Of a stretch of DNA of 64,000 nt, positions 12,035 to 24,840 are shown one piece after another (positions within the stretch are counted from its first letter, which is position 1; each line of letters begins with the position of its first letter). The stretch is from Brevipalpus yothersi (Eukaryota > Arthropoda > Arachnida > Trombidiformes > Tenuipalpidae): assembly GCA_003956705.1 (NCBI GenBank), contig QZCP01000069.1:52043-116042 (forward strand), in the 5' to 3' direction. Both the position numbers and the translations under genes were made by a program. Below the pieces are notes generated by a model. It was not told the origin of the DNA and did no database searches. It saw nothing but the letters and a program-made list of their open reading frames with translations.

Positions 12035-14018
12035 TATTTTCGATAGTGTGAGTTTTATTTCGAAAAAATATCACTTTTCGATGAGGTAAACTTGAACGAT
12101 CGTATCAGAACTTGCTCACTGAAGGAATTTTTCTTGCCCTTTGTCAGATGAATTGAATTGTTTGTTAGGAATTAGGGTGACTTGAGTACCACAAAGCAGG
12201 GTAAATTCAATGGGAAGATTAAGAGAGAGAAGATTCATCTCCCCCTCTCTTACATGCTCTTCAGTCAAATAATAGAAGATCTGGAGGGGGAATTGTGAGC
12301 TTCCTGATTCAGCTTTCACCTTCTGATATCGATCAAATCTTTTTTCTAATCACAAATCATTGGTAATGATGAGTGGAAAAAAGATTTGCTCCCCTAATCA
12401 ATATTGTGCAATATGCAAATGATATGTATGTAAAACAAACCTGAGATGAATGAGGTATCGGAGCCATTTGCGAGCAGAGAGATCAGTTGGACTTGTTCCT
12501 GGAGGCATACAGTAGGTTCGTTGTCGGAGGAAAGTTCGGCTGTTGGCTGGCATATCTTTGAGATCATATCGAACTAGAAAAATGTGTACCACTGTGCCAC
12601 ATGGATTGAAGAGGGCCTAAATTTTTTTGTCATGATAAAAGAATAAAATACGCCAATTTAAAGAATTGAGCCCAGCAAAAGAGCAAATTGGATTCTATTT
12701 TCTGGAATCAATTTACATCTTCCTTCAAATTCTAGGGAATCCTAGTAAATAAACAGGGAGAGCAAGTTCAACAGTGATTGCACAAACATGAATAATACAG
12801 GATCACTCTCTTCCTCTCCTCTTTCATACTGTATTCTTTTGTACATTATTGCTGCTATGCTTCCAGAGGGTAACAATGCTCAAGTGTGTCGGGTGATCAT
12901 GATAATTTGCATTAAAGTATACAAGAGGGCCTGTAAAGTGTCATGGTGTACTGACCAATTGAATGACTCCATCTCGGCCAGGAACACGATAGCGAGTTTT
13001 GTTCAAGTTTATGTAGCCCTAGGGCAATAAATAAGAGAGAGAGAAAAAAAAATTAAAAATAATGATCACAAAGTAGACACTAATGGATTCACTGAGAGAA
13101 AGAAAGAGGAAGGTGGAAAGAGAGAGAGAGAAAGGAAGAAAGAAGAGAGAAGAGAGAGAGAGAAAACATGTGAAAGGGGGGTGAAGGGCTGAGAGAGAAG
13201 GGAGAGGCAACAAAGCAAAGAGTAGTGAATGCTGGGAGAGAGAGAGAGAAGCAAGCAGAACGAGAATGGAGAGGAGAAGAGAGAGAAGTTCTAAATAGTG
13301 GGGAGTGATTCTTAAAGGAGAGAGAGAGAGAGGAGAGTTGTTGGTTTGGAGAGAGAGAAAAAGAAAGAGAAAGAGAAAACTTTGGTGTAGAAAAAAAGAG
13401 AAGAGAGAGAAACATGGTAGTGGAAAAAATCTCATAGAGAGAGGAGGTGAAGAGAGAGGGAGTAGGAAGAAGAGGTCAAATTTGGCTCATCCATCGTTAA
13501 GAGAGAAAAAAATAATTTTGGGTTACCATTTGATTTGTATGTGTATGTATAAATGTATTCTGATACACTTACCAGATAGGGAGTTGTAACCTTATCATGA
13601 TCATGAATTGCATAGAAAAATACCGTCACTGGCAAGTGGACACGCTTTGAACATTGATTAAGAGAAAAGTTTGTGGCCACTATCTCGGCCGAAAAATCTT
13701 CCACCACTCTAGTTGGGGCGATTCTCCCATTGAGCATAGATTCCTGTACAGTTGCATGTACACGTATGTGTAGAGGCGAGAGTGAAAAAAAAATAAGAAT
13801 GCATCAAATGTATGAAGATGAGAGAACAAGGGAATGGAAAATTTGTCTCAATTGTTCAAATCATCATGGTCATCTAGTGTTATTGATCTGAACCATCAAA
13901 ATTCTTCCCACTTCATTTTTCTCTCTTCTCTCGCCCTTTCATTTAGTGTTACCAGTTATCGTCACGATGCAACCACACAATGAATAATAGAACAAGTGAG
14001 AGAAAGAGAGAAAGAGAG

Positions 14019-14112
<94 letters not shown>

Positions 14113-14245
14113 GAAGCAAGAAAAAGAGAAGAATGTACACTATTTCATGCCCAACATATATACAAAAACCTACCTCAAAATTGCCCAATAAGCCAACCGA
14201 TTTAGCTATTGGTGAGCCTTTATTCCGTTTTAATAAAAAGACCAT
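11578..14245 (-). CDS. atos: Atos/FAM214 protein, conserved C-terminal domain (atossa)
   Basis: In the family, Drosophila Atossa is a nuclear factor needed for macrophage tissue invasion and metabolic gene expression. Predicted exons are 14174-14245 (5' limit uncertain), 13573-13743, 12956-13018, 12441-12616 and 11578-11749. All joins agree in phase. Conserved blocks appear in order: LLGNFE/ESMLNGRIAP, VVEDFSAEIVATNF, HLPVTVFFYAIHDHD, GYINL, RVPG, ALFNPCGTVVHIFLVRYDL, DMPANSRTFLRQRTY, KWLRYLIHLRF, SKSGRLYLHTDLRLIIF, YELRSITESPNNPQYSPKS then stop. From the first ATG I can use (14245) the protein is only about 217 residues, whereas family members have several hundred. An upstream exon was not found, so either the start is missing or this Atos is unusually short. 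One donor is the weak GTCAGT. The introns are extremely pyrimidine-rich on the sense strand. It is divergent from NPRL2. Confidence 0.85.
11987..12031. repeat. (GA)n microsatellite in Atos intron
   Basis: A perfect GA array on the plus strand, which is CT in the Atos transcript. It lies between the last two exons. Confidence 0.96.
13080..13480. repeat. Purine-rich low-complexity tract in Atos intron
   Basis: About 400 bp dominated by GAGA, GAAA and GGAGAG on the plus strand, hence almost pure pyrimidine in the Atos pre-mRNA. It produces long meaningless Ser/Leu-rich frames on the minus strand and Arg/Glu-rich frames on the plus strand. Confidence 0.9.
14008..14112. repeat. Imperfect (GA)n array in Atos first intron
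   Basis: About 100 bp of GA with periodic GAAA interruptions on the plus strand; CT in the Atos transcript. Only about 60 bp separates it from the Atos exon at 14174. Confidence 0.93.
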
Positions 14246-14843
14246 ATGTAAATATTTTGTTGATCCAAATCACTGGATGCAAATCAATGAATCACCATAT
14301 ACACAGAAATCCTTGGACCAACCAGAAATAAGGGCCAAAAGTAGAACTATTCTTTGGAATATACATCAATACACTGACACATCGAGAGAAAGAGAGAGAA
14401 TAAAGAGAGAGAGAGAGAGAGCTAGTTCAGCAGAATAGAGAGAGAGAAAGAAAGAGAATCTCGAGCCTCAGCAACACACAAACGCATGGCTTATTGGTGA
14501 GCTTGTGTTGTCTCTCTCTCTCTCTCTCACTTTTTCTCCCTTCAACAACAGGCCTTTAAAAATGATGCCTCTTGCATCACTTTATTTACAACCAAAATTT
14601 TCTTATCGAACTTACTGCTGCCACCTGATAACATGTGATTCTAATGCTTACATTACTATGGTGATGTAAACAATTGCATACATTCATCTGAATTCCGTTA
14701 ATCACCATCTTCGATGTTGATTAGTTTCTCGTGTGAGAGGATTTGTTTGTGTGTGTTTAGGAATAATGATAATGTGATGTGATGTAATTTTATTCAATTG
14801 TGTTACCTTGATTTGTGTTTATGTGTTTAAGTTGTATTAGAAA

Positions 14844-16313
14844 ATGCCAAGCTCACAAAAAGAACGAAATGAGTCTCCAATAAATTGTATTTTTTTCTGT
14901 GAATTTGATTGTGTTTATGGACCTAAGATCACTTATCAGGTGTGTATGATGATCATTTGGAAGTATTTTTCTGAATTGTTCAATGATTGATCTTGCTATA
15001 GGTTCCCGATAATACTGTACAGAAAGAACAATTTGAGGCGTTCAATGTTTATTTGATTCCCAAGAAAGAACTGGAAGGCCGATTGATTACCGTGTAAGAT
15101 TATCGTCAACTTTACTTTAATTTATAAAGTTTCATTTGAATATCATACTAATTGATGTCATGGTGTATCGTGTTGATATATCATCCACAGGAATCATAGT
15201 CAGCTGAAGATTCTTGGTTATCCTGTTGGTCTTGATGGTCCTCAATACTCTCGAAATCGACTCATATTCAATCTTTGTTTTGTATGCATACCTTCCATGA
15301 GAACTGTTCAATATGAGCCTGTTGTCAAGAAGCTTGCTCATTATCTCATCAGTCTGGAAAAAGAGTGCCAATTTATATCAAATGAAAAAACCAAGAGTGA
15401 ACTTCCCGGAATCATGAACAAAATAAGAGATCAATTGAACAGCCCAGATCGCTCTTGCAATCTGCCAATAAGTAATTTGAATTCTTTTCCAAATCAAAAC
15501 CCATATTCTACATTGGTTTATTTTTTTCTAGCTGAATCCACAACTATTTATCTTAAAGTGGCTCGTGTCCGCCCGAAGCCTGATCCTGTGGAGGATGAAG
15601 ATGTTCCAATTTTTTTGTCAAGTGAAGGTTCTATTGTGCCAAGTGAATGGGATCTTACAACCCAACAGGTAAGAATGATTCATACTTTATTCGTATTAAA
15701 CTAATTTTGTATCACACTCATTGTTTCATTTTAGGTTATACCATTTATCGATGGCTATCGGCATGTTGCAATGATAGCCGCAGAGGCTGATGTGGAAGTA
15801 TCTCTGGTGAAAGCGTGTATTCAAAATATGATATATTATGAGATAGTGACCATTATTCCGATATTTTTATACTCAAACAGCTATGTAGCTACACCGAGAA
15901 TTGGTAATCTAGTTGAAAGTAGTGAACTTCAGGAAGAATGTCTCCGCTTTGTTGCCAGAGCACCCAATTCTCGTCCACAATTTCGCGCAGTTTTCCAATT
16001 CTATTGTAGCATGACTCCTGGTGTTACTGTGAGAGATCTATGCATTCGATTGAATCCGAGTAATAATGGTATTGATGAACGAAAGCTAGTTCGTTTTGGT
16101 TCCCTCAAAGGTCTCATAAGAAGATTGTATAAATATCCCATCTTAGCTGATGTTCCTGATTCCACTTCAATAGCTCATCAACGTGGAGTCTTTTATCGAT
16201 TTTTTGATGGTGAACACAGTTATGATAAGATTTGTGTTGAAACTGGAAAAAGTCATGCTGAACTTGAAGAGGCAGTGGAAAAACATCCCTCCGCGATTGT
16301 ATGTTGGAAATGA
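14844..16313 (+). CDS. Nprl2: GATOR1 subunit NPRL2
   Basis: NPRL2 with NPRL3 and DEPDC5 forms GATOR1, the GTPase-activating complex for Rag GTPases that shuts off TORC1 at the lysosome when amino acids are scarce. Five exons are predicted: 14844-14939, 15002-15093, 15191-15471, 15532-15668 and 15735-16313. Phases agree throughout and give 394 residues (human about 380). Recognisable blocks: CIFFCEFDCVYGPKITYQVP at the start (longin domain), SRNRLIFNLCFV, EPVVKKLAHYL, LPITESTTIYLKV across intron 3, WDLTTQQVIPFIDG, AEADVEVSLVKACIQNMIYY, TPGVTVRDLCIRL, DERKLVRFGSLKGLIRRLYK, and the family ending VCWK. Intron 3 (60 bp) has no stop and is a multiple of three, so retention would insert 20 residues. 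It is convergent with the SLC6 gene. Confidence 0.96.
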
Positions 16314-16865
16314 AAAGTGACTGGATGAGAACTGATTTAACAACAATGTTTATTTCAACATTGAGAATCTTGTCTGTTTTTGCTGACACTTTTTTATATG
16401 TCAGCTTTTATGGTGATAATTTTTTTGGAGCAAACTTTACTGAATCATGAAATTTGATATTTTATATGCACCTGTCTTTCTCATATGTCCTATCAATGGA
16501 GTCTAATCCATCAACTGATGTTTGTCGAGTAGCTCAAATTAAAATATGAGATAATTTTCTCCTCTTGACTAGGTCACAAGTTTTGAACAGTTAACAATAA
16601 TGCCTATAAAATTCTACATGTCACGAATTCAAAAGTTTACATTCATCAGTATTCATCATTCTCTTAGCTTAAAAATTTGGAAGTAGATAAAAGTCTTTCT
16701 CTCACTCATGCCCATGAACTAATGGTTTTACGTCGATCCATGAATATTGTATTTTCTTCTCAACTTATTCCCAATACAGTTCGGATAGCATTGATGAAGT
16801 TCGATGTGGAAAAAAAAGAAAAATATTTCTAAACAGGAATCTGAAGGATCTTGTGGAGTTTTTGG

Positions 16866-19800
16866 CTAATAATCATCCTGTTTACTGATAGTCTGATTAC
16901 TATTCTCAATTGATTGTCTATTTTTCTCATAATGTGGTGATGGTGATGGTGTTGTGAGTATTTTCCATTTCTAGAAGGAGAAAAAGACCAAGAAAATAAG
17001 GTATATTAGTTAATTTCATCAAATTTACACTTAAATTGATAGCCTTTCGCCACTTACCTCTCGACATGTTCCTGGTGTGAATATGAATGCATAGATCCAA
17101 TAAATGGGAATAGCGGAGACTGATGATAAGGCTAAGAACCATCCAAAAGTTATGGCCCAACTAGGATATTCATAGGTTGAATTATATCTGTGTATGTGTG
17201 ATTGCAATATATACAATGTCAATCAATTTGTTATGTGTATGTCCCAGATTTCAAATTTTAAAACATTCTCTTGTCATGGCAAATTATGATATTCTTACTT
17301 GACAGGTTCCATCACGATGAGTGAGGCGGCTAAAATCATGAATGTAATCAATGGTGCACTGTATTTCCAGGCGCAAAAAAAGTAACGTGGAAGTCGATGA
17401 CCAAGCATTTCCTTTGTATTCTCAGCGAAACGTTCCGAACCATAGAACCATGCCAGTGTGATACATTCGAAAAGTGACATGGTCAACAGACATATTCCAC
17501 TGGCAGCGTAATAGTCGAACAGCTGAAACACATACATTCCACCTCTAGTTACCATTGATAGACCAAGGATGTATGATACCACAGAGACCACTAGAATAAA
17601 ATATTCACGACGATTATCAACTCGTAAATACTGTGGATAATGGTCAACCACTGCAGTTACGAAGCCTTCGACTGAAACAAACTGTCCAACGAAGAGAGAG
17701 AGAGAAAGGAAACAATTATAATCGAAAGAATGTTCTAATTGATTTCGAAAATTTCATACTTGACTTCCGAGACCCAACAATATTATCATGAGAAAGAATG
17801 AGATAGCCCAGAATGGTGCTCCAGGCATGGTTGAAACTCCTTTCGGATAAGCGATGAATGCTAATCCTGGCCCTAGAGAGTTAAGATCAGTTAGTTTTGT
17901 ATTCTTCTCTTTATTCCACTAGCCTTTTTCTGCCACAGCATCAACCGGTACTCCTTGTTGATATGCCATATACCCGAGAACCGAGAAGATGGCGAAACCA
18001 GCGAATATTGATGTACCACTGTTCATGAAACACACGAAAATAATTTGACTGGTAAAACAAAAAAAATGTGGAGAGATAATGGTTAATGGCAGTGTGTGTG
18101 TTCATGGTCATGATGTTGATCTTCTTACTGGTAAAAATTGTTGTTGAAATCGTTGTAGCTTCCAAGCGCAGACATCGTTCCAAGAGCAATCGCATAGGAA
18201 AAGAAAATCTGTGTGCCGGCATCGATCCAAACCTTGAAAATTGGTTGAGAGAAAATTCATGAGAATCAGTATTCATTGCTTGAATGATCAAGAGAAACAA
18301 ATAAGCATAAATTGAGAAAAATTAGTTCAAAAAGATTACCTGGACACGAGCAACTTTCGAAAAATCTGGTTTCATGTAGAAAAGTATTCCTTGACCAGCA
18401 CCGGGTAAAGTTATTCCACGGAAAAACAATACCACCAGCATAAAGTATGGAAATATAGCTGTTACATAAGCAGATTTTCCGGTCGATTTGATTCCTCTCC
18501 ATATACAGAAGAATGAAATAGCCCATGAAACTGCCAGAGTGATTGCTAATTCTGTTTGTATACCATCCACATGCTCGATTCCATCCGAAATCTTATAAAA
18601 TTTTTGATATCTTTACAGGATATTTGATTTACAAATGGAAGTTAAGGGTCACTAAAGAGAAGATTGATTTTTCTCTAGTAATTTTTTTTCTGCCTCTTTA
18701 TCTTCGAGAAGGAGAGAGAAGAGAGCAAATCTTCAAATTTTAACCTTATAAATAACCGCATAATTTGTGTGTATGTGTGTGTGTTGCTAATAATTATATA
18801 GGAAGTGTGTAAAGCTGATAGCAGTTAAAATTAAAATTTGAAGCCATCTGATCATTCTTCTTACTAGTTTCTTCAATAGAATATATGTATATATACTTCT
18901 CGTTCTGCTGTCTCATATCATTATCTATCCAAAAATATATATCTCGTTAGTGATGTTAAAGAAAATTTTGTTCATAGGGAAAAAAATTCTCATTTGGTAA
19001 AAGGAAACAATTTCTTCTGATTCTCATATTCTCAAATCAGAGAAGCTAAAGCCAGCAGTTGAATTAGAAATTGTATCGTCTTACCTGGAGAATTTTTCGT
19101 TCCCAAAATTCGACCACAGAATCAATTGGGGTAACATTTTGTTGTGTCAAATGTGTCAAATTATTATTCAATGGTGTCATGGCTGTACTATTGAAGCATC
19201 CTGGTGTATTCCATGGATTGTTGCATGTAGCCCAAGGCAGTGTTTCGGAAAATGAATAATACAAGTAGAGGAACGCCCAAGCTAATATCACGATGTAATA
19301 TATGTTCAAATAAAAACATATCACTGTTGTCCCATACCCAATGCCTGAAAAAAACGTGTTAAGAAAGAAAAAATAATCGATCAAAAAACAGAACTCCAAA
19401 GTATTTGCATATTATCTTGAAATCATCATCAACAAGATGTTACCTTTCATTATTGGCTGGATTAAATGCCACACAGTAATCCCGCCATTTTGCCAATACT
19501 GTCCAATGGCTACTTCGAGGAAATATACAGGAATTCCAGCTCCAAATAAGCATACAAAATAAGGAACGAAGAAAGCACCTTAAAACGAAGAAGAACGAGA
19601 ATATTTTTGGGTGATATTAACGATGAATTTTCGATATCATGTGTAAGGAAAAAATTTTGGAAGACGAACATGTATATTGAAGGAAGAAAAGTTGTTCAGA
19701 GTTTCCTTTCACAGTTATAATTGCAGGGTTTTCGGAATGTGCATACTAATGATTATAAAAGTGAGGAAAGCCAAATATTTTTCATCAACATCTAATTTTC

Positions 19801-22436
19801 TCTCTTCTCATTTTCCCATTAAAATTTTTTGTTTGTTTTTCATGGAATGATTTCAACATTATTTTCGAAAACTTCGCATCAAAATTCGAATCTGATCATT
19901 GAACATTCATCTCTCTCCATCTAATCGAACTTCTTGATCTTCTCGATCGAATATATATATGAATCAGAACAAGAGGAAGAAGCATGATTTGACTCTGCGC
20001 ATCAAAGACTCGATGAAGGAAAGAAGAAGAAGAAGAAGAATCGATTAGAAGTCTTTCTTCATCGATCGGTGATCATAATTATTAGAGCTAGCCAACAATG
20101 ATTGCGAAAAAAGTCAATAATTGAGGGTAATCTCATTGACAATGGTGTTGAGTCGTCTCTCATTCTTTTTGGGGCTTGGTCATGATAATTCTGATTCCAG
20201 TATACTGATATGGAGTAGGTTGATGGGCCTACACATGTAACTACACATTAACAAATGCTCGGCCGACTATACACCTTCTATGAGGCCGGTTCATTGAAGT
20301 CCGATATACATGAGTGTATGAATGAAGTGCACAATAAATTGAATAGAATAGAGAGTGAGTAAAAAAATGAATTCAATGATCTAAATATTTAATCATAATA
20401 TTATTTCATATCCATGGGTATGGCAATTTTTATGGATAGTTCTTTTGATCCTTACTAAATCATGTAAAGCTACTGATTGCGTCACTCATGTCAGTTTCGC
20501 TCGAATATCTCTTTCTTTCTCTCTCTTTGAAATGTCAAGCTCACCCACCCAGCTTTTCCACTTGCCTGTACCCAGAACTTTCATCCACTAGCCTTGTTGG
20601 TTATCAAGCCAAAGCCTAGACACATGCACTCTCACATTAATATCATGTTAAAATGTTGAAAATTTCCCCTTCATCATCAAGAAGAGAGAGAAAGAGAGAG
20701 AAAGTTTCAATTAATCACGTGGAGAAGGACTCGTTCAACTTTCCCATGAAACTTTTTCCATCAAAGGGATAAGTGTACATGTATTGAGATATAATGGACA
20801 GTGAGAGTCACTATTGCACTGTTGCTAGCAATTGGAATAACAATAAATTGACCAAGAAAACATCCAATTTTCAAGGCTAGCAATCAGTGAGAATTCAATT
20901 TGAACTTATAAAATCATTTCCTTTCTCATTTGTTTAGGTACATATTTCTTAATAAACCTGTCTAGCTTTTTTGTGCCGTTCATTTGGCCTCGCTTGGTGA
21001 TTATGAGTCGAAAATAAAATTCTGAGATTTGATGAGGATTAATGAGAATTCCCAGGGAAACGGGGAGACGAAAAAAACGATGAAGAGAACTGAACCGAAT
21101 GATCATCTTGTTGATATGATGGAAGTGTTCAATGATTACATGTGATTACATATAGACGACTTTGAATCAAAGCAATAATCGAATAAGAGAGGATGGGAGA
21201 GAGAGAAGATCAGAAATCGAAAAATCAGTATACAAGTCAGCGGGAAATTTTGTCTGAATGGTTGAAGAGACGATTGATTAATGAGATCGGATCCTGTTCA
21301 TTGAGCAGAAGAAAGCTTCTAGACAGAACAAGATAGGAGAATTCATGACGACCATGGAGAGAGTGGAAAAAAAGATGATACAAGTGAGTAGATGATCAAC
21401 AGAATGATCTAGAAAAAGAATTATAGCATAGTGGATAAAGTATCAGAGAAAAAAGTAGAGACAGAGAGACATAGAGACATGGAGACAATTTTGGGGCTAT
21501 TTGAACCATGGAAAACTCATAGAATTCAATTTGAAAATCTTTAGCTCATGATGATGATTATATATCATTGAATCCAGTGGTAATGGATTGAGAGAAAGAT
21601 AGAGAGTTTGATCCAGCAATCTATACATATACACTCATATACATACATATACTCACACAGTGAACTCAGTTACCTTCCTGTATGCTCTGTGTAGCGTGAC
21701 TTGTATCAATGAAGAGGGAAAAAAATGAGCAAAAAAGTGAGTGAATAGAGTAAGATCGAAATGCTCAATGATAGCTCATAATTCATCAACATTCACCACT
21801 AGGACCCACTGATAGTGATCTATTGTATGTTTCTCGAAATACATATCTATGTATGTGTATAGCCTCTTACAAGAGTATGTGAATCAAAAATAGATTCTCT
21901 CCCTTGACTTGAGAGTATTCCTCTTCCTTTCTCTTTCTCTTTCTCTCTTTCAATTCTGAGCTTTGTTGTGACTGATAAACGAAATCATGATCATTGGAAA
22001 GGTAGTAAATCTCATATGGACATGAATGCTGTGCACTGACTCTCCATCATAGAAGAGTTTCAGTATGAATACGAAAACCTTTTTGGCTAATACTTGTATG
22101 ATGATAATTCTTGTGAATATGGAATTGGAGCGAGAGCCTGGAGACTGAGAGAATAAAAAGTTTCTAGTTGCAAGAAATGATCATGAGGGTTGTTAGGCTA
22201 TTAAGATTTAACCAGCTAAAATGAAACTCTACTTTTCGGCCTCAAAAAGAAATGAGAGTATGTTTTTTTCTTCGATGTTTCGTTAAGTGAAAGTTCTGAA
22301 TCTTATAGTATCAAGATGAAGAGCCAGAGGATAAGGAGGAGGAAGAAGAAGAAGAAGTCAGGGAACGAAGTGATTCCAAAAGTATTATTTGGTTTGGAGA
22401 AATAGAAAGTTCTGCCAAGGGAGAACACAATCGTTG

Positions 22437-22504
<68 letters not shown>

Positions 22505-24315
22505 GAACAAGAAGTGATGAAGAGTAGGAGGAGGAGGAGGATGGAGATGGGGATGAGGATGAGGAGATGAGAGGGGAGAAATAAGGAGGGTGAAAGTTGT
22601 GAGTAAAAAACCCAGTAACATTGTGAAGTCGAGAATGAACAAGTAGTGCAAGATAAGATGTAGAAAACAACATCACGAAAGAGAAAGAGAAAGTAATTTC
22701 AAAGCTCATGATAATGTTTCTGATGACGATGGTGTTAGCGATGGTGAGAAGTGAATCTACTTTGAATCAGGAGCATTCATCTAAAAATTTTTTTAGCCAC
22801 CAAGCTGAGTGCCTCTTATTATTGATATTGTTTACCAGATTTAAATAGATTTTTCACATATCTATTAATAGGTCATTTGGAGTGAAAATCATAGAATTTC
22901 CCAAGAAAACGTCATCTCTTCTTCTTTTTCCCATCTCTTCCTCACATCTTCCGTGTTTCCTCTTCTTCTTTACCTATTACTAACTCGAAAACCTATGACA
23001 ACTTGATGTTTGTATGTATTTCTTTGCCGGTCCAGAGTGGCAACATACACAAAATCCATGGGTAACGATCAGCTACATTATATTGTATGAATGAAAAGAT
23101 TTTCCTTCTAACTAGAAAAACATAGACAATAGTTGAGAGAGGAGGTAAACAATGGAGCAAGGCATATCTTTCATCCGAGATGTGAGAAAGACAAGAAATC
23201 AATTTTTTCGATTGAGTCAATAACTATTAGCATAAACATGAAAATCCTAATCAAGATTCAGCAAGATTTAGCAAACGATTGGAATGACGGAATAAGAATA
23301 AGAATAAGAGTAAGAGGCAAAATGTGATTACCTTCGCTCTCAATTTTTGTCAAGTGATGATGAAAAGAAAGGAAAATCTTTTGACATCTCTCACTATGAC
23401 GCAAAGCTATTTGAAACATCACTTCAATCTTTGCCCATAATATTGGATCGATATTTGTGTTCACTCTTCTGAACCATTGAACTTTAACCTTGTCAATGAG
23501 ATTAGATGGGACAGTTATTCCGGAAAATTATCAAGAATTTTCTAAACCCAAAAAACCTAAATTTTTTCCAAACGTATATAAGTAGGATTCATCTAGGCGA
23601 CAAAAATAGAATAATATCGACCAAAATACATTGGATAACCTCATATTTAGATGAATCATATCAAGATGGATGATTGCGCTCCAGTAGCGGTTCGCTACCG
23701 GCTCACCGAATTTGAATCATATTGTTCATCCTTTTCTAAGTTCTATTTCGGTTGATGAAATCACTCAAGTCATTGTCGGAAGTTCATTTGGCTTATTCTA
23801 TGTAGTACAAGGATGAACACTTCAATCTAGAGGTTGGAAAAAGTCTTCTGAGTCTAAATGTCTCAAGATTGTGAATAAGAATGAGGAAAGTGTAAGTGGG
23901 AAAGAATGTAAAGCGGAAAAAAAGCATACACACATACACGAGAGACTTTGGATGAGTGAAAGATCGATGATTCCAAGAATCACAACGGAAAAGATGGATA
24001 ATAGGATTTTCGTGAACAGCATACACACTTAAACACTCACACATCATCAAAAATATAAAGTGGAATGCGAAACCTATTTCGTTCTTGGCGAGACTAGCAT
24101 GAGTATGGATGAAGAATTCATGAATAAATATGATCCCAAAATACAGGGAGATAGAGATAGATTGATAGAGAGATGAATACATGATGAAAAAAGGGAAAGA
24201 GAGAGAGAGAGAAGAAGAAGAAGAAAGATGTTGAGAGGTCATGTGGCTGATGATTACGCAATATGTGCAAGAAATATACTATCGAAAATGTGAGTACATG
24301 TAAAATAGAGATAGT

Positions 24316-24367
<52 letters not shown>

Positions 24368-24840
24368 AAAAGAAAATTAATCTGTATCATTTACCTCCTC
24401 CATTCTTGAAGCATAGATAAGGAAACCGCCAAACATTGCCCAATCCAATGGAAAATGCCTGGGAATGTGAATGAAGGTGAATGAGAAAATATGTATCAAT
24501 ATTGTGGTGGAAAATTTTTTTTTTACTCCCGGAAATGGAGGACGCTATTGAGTAGTGATTATAAGGATATTTCATTGAGGCTCAAATAATGGAATAATGA
24601 TATATCACTTACCATTGAGGAGAAAATAAATTCAAATTTACTGTTCCATGTTTCACGTTCTCGATATACACCTCTACTGGTTGCTGAACTTGTATCAATG
24701 CTAACTTGAACCGATTCTTTTTCACTATTATTAATTTCACGTATACGGCCATTGGGCTGTTTGTTTGTCGAATTCATATCATCTATTAAATTATCAAACT
24801 TGGGATCAAACAAAATATTTTGTTCCAATTTATGTGACAT
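16866..24840 (-). CDS. Sodium/chloride-dependent transporter, SLC6 GABA/taurine/creatine branch
   Basis: A plasma-membrane symporter that retrieves a transmitter or osmolyte using Na+ and Cl-. Eleven exons are predicted: 24613-24840, 24395-24458, 19444-19578, 19085-19344, 18340-18591, 18129-18232, 17924-18048, 17760-17872, 17299-17681, 17058-17187 and 16866-16970. Every junction is in phase, giving 632 residues and the 12-helix SLC6 plan. Signatures: RETWNSKFEFIFSSM, then GLGNVWRFPYLCFKNGGG in TM1 (ion and substrate site), IPVYFLEVAIGQYW, NIYYIVILAWAFLYLYYSF, glycosylated loop 2 with LPWATCNNPWNTPGC and EFWERKIL, FFCIWRGIKSTGK, WIDAGTQIFFSYAI, NSGTSIFAGFAIFSVLG, PGLAFIAYPKG, LGLGSQFVSVEGFVTAV, GGMYVFQLFDYYAASG, YPSWAITFGWFLALSS. 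Loop 2 is closest to GABA/taurine/creatine carriers as I recall them; the substrate cannot be fixed by eye. Intron 2 is about 4.8 kb. Intron 7 (51 bp) uses a GC donor. Confidence 0.95.
17873..17923 (-). other. GC-AG intron of 51 bp in the SLC6 gene
   Basis: The exon ending GCAGAAAAAG is followed by GCTAGT instead of GT. The intron ends CTCTCTAG and contains a CTAAC branch-point-like motif. Removing it gives the family reading EKGPGLAFIAYPK in phase. No GT donor nearby keeps the frame. Confidence 0.8.
22441..22498. repeat. (AG)n microsatellite in SLC6 intron
   Basis: A perfect AG array of about 58 bp on the plus strand, CT in the SLC6 transcript. Confidence 0.96.
24319..24362. repeat. (AG)n microsatellite next to SLC6 exon 2
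   Basis: A perfect array ending only about 33 bp from the exon 2 donor; CT in the transcript, immediately downstream of the 5' splice site. Confidence 0.96.

Larger units (their letters stand above)
19579..24394 (-). other. Large second intron of the SLC6 gene
   Basis: 4.8 kb between the TM1 exon and the next exon, against 51-500 bp for nearly all other introns of this gene. It holds two long GA arrays (CT in the transcript), GAAGAA/GATGAG low-complexity stretches around 22320-22560, and a short hairpin near 23687-23705. I see no nested coding exon. Confidence 0.75.

Noticed and set aside
12265..12330. Possible cassette exon in the last Atos intron, with an AG acceptor and GTAAGAG donor
   Set aside because: The incoming phase makes its first full codon TGA, and the flanking exons already join into the conserved RYLIHLRF sequence. 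It would be at most a poison exon.
13019..14438. Long Ser/Leu- or Arg/Glu-rich open frames on both strands
   Set aside because: They are translations of GA/CT arrays and purine-rich intron sequence of Atos. The same applies to the frames over 22311-22709, 24118-24390, 56307-56650, 58065-58297 and 61242-61517.
23687..23705. GTAGCG/CGCTAC hairpin in the SLC6 intron, considered as a tRNA or structural RNA fragment
   Set aside because: Only a short stem, with no cloverleaf or box A/B pair around it. I found no convincing tRNA anywhere in the window.
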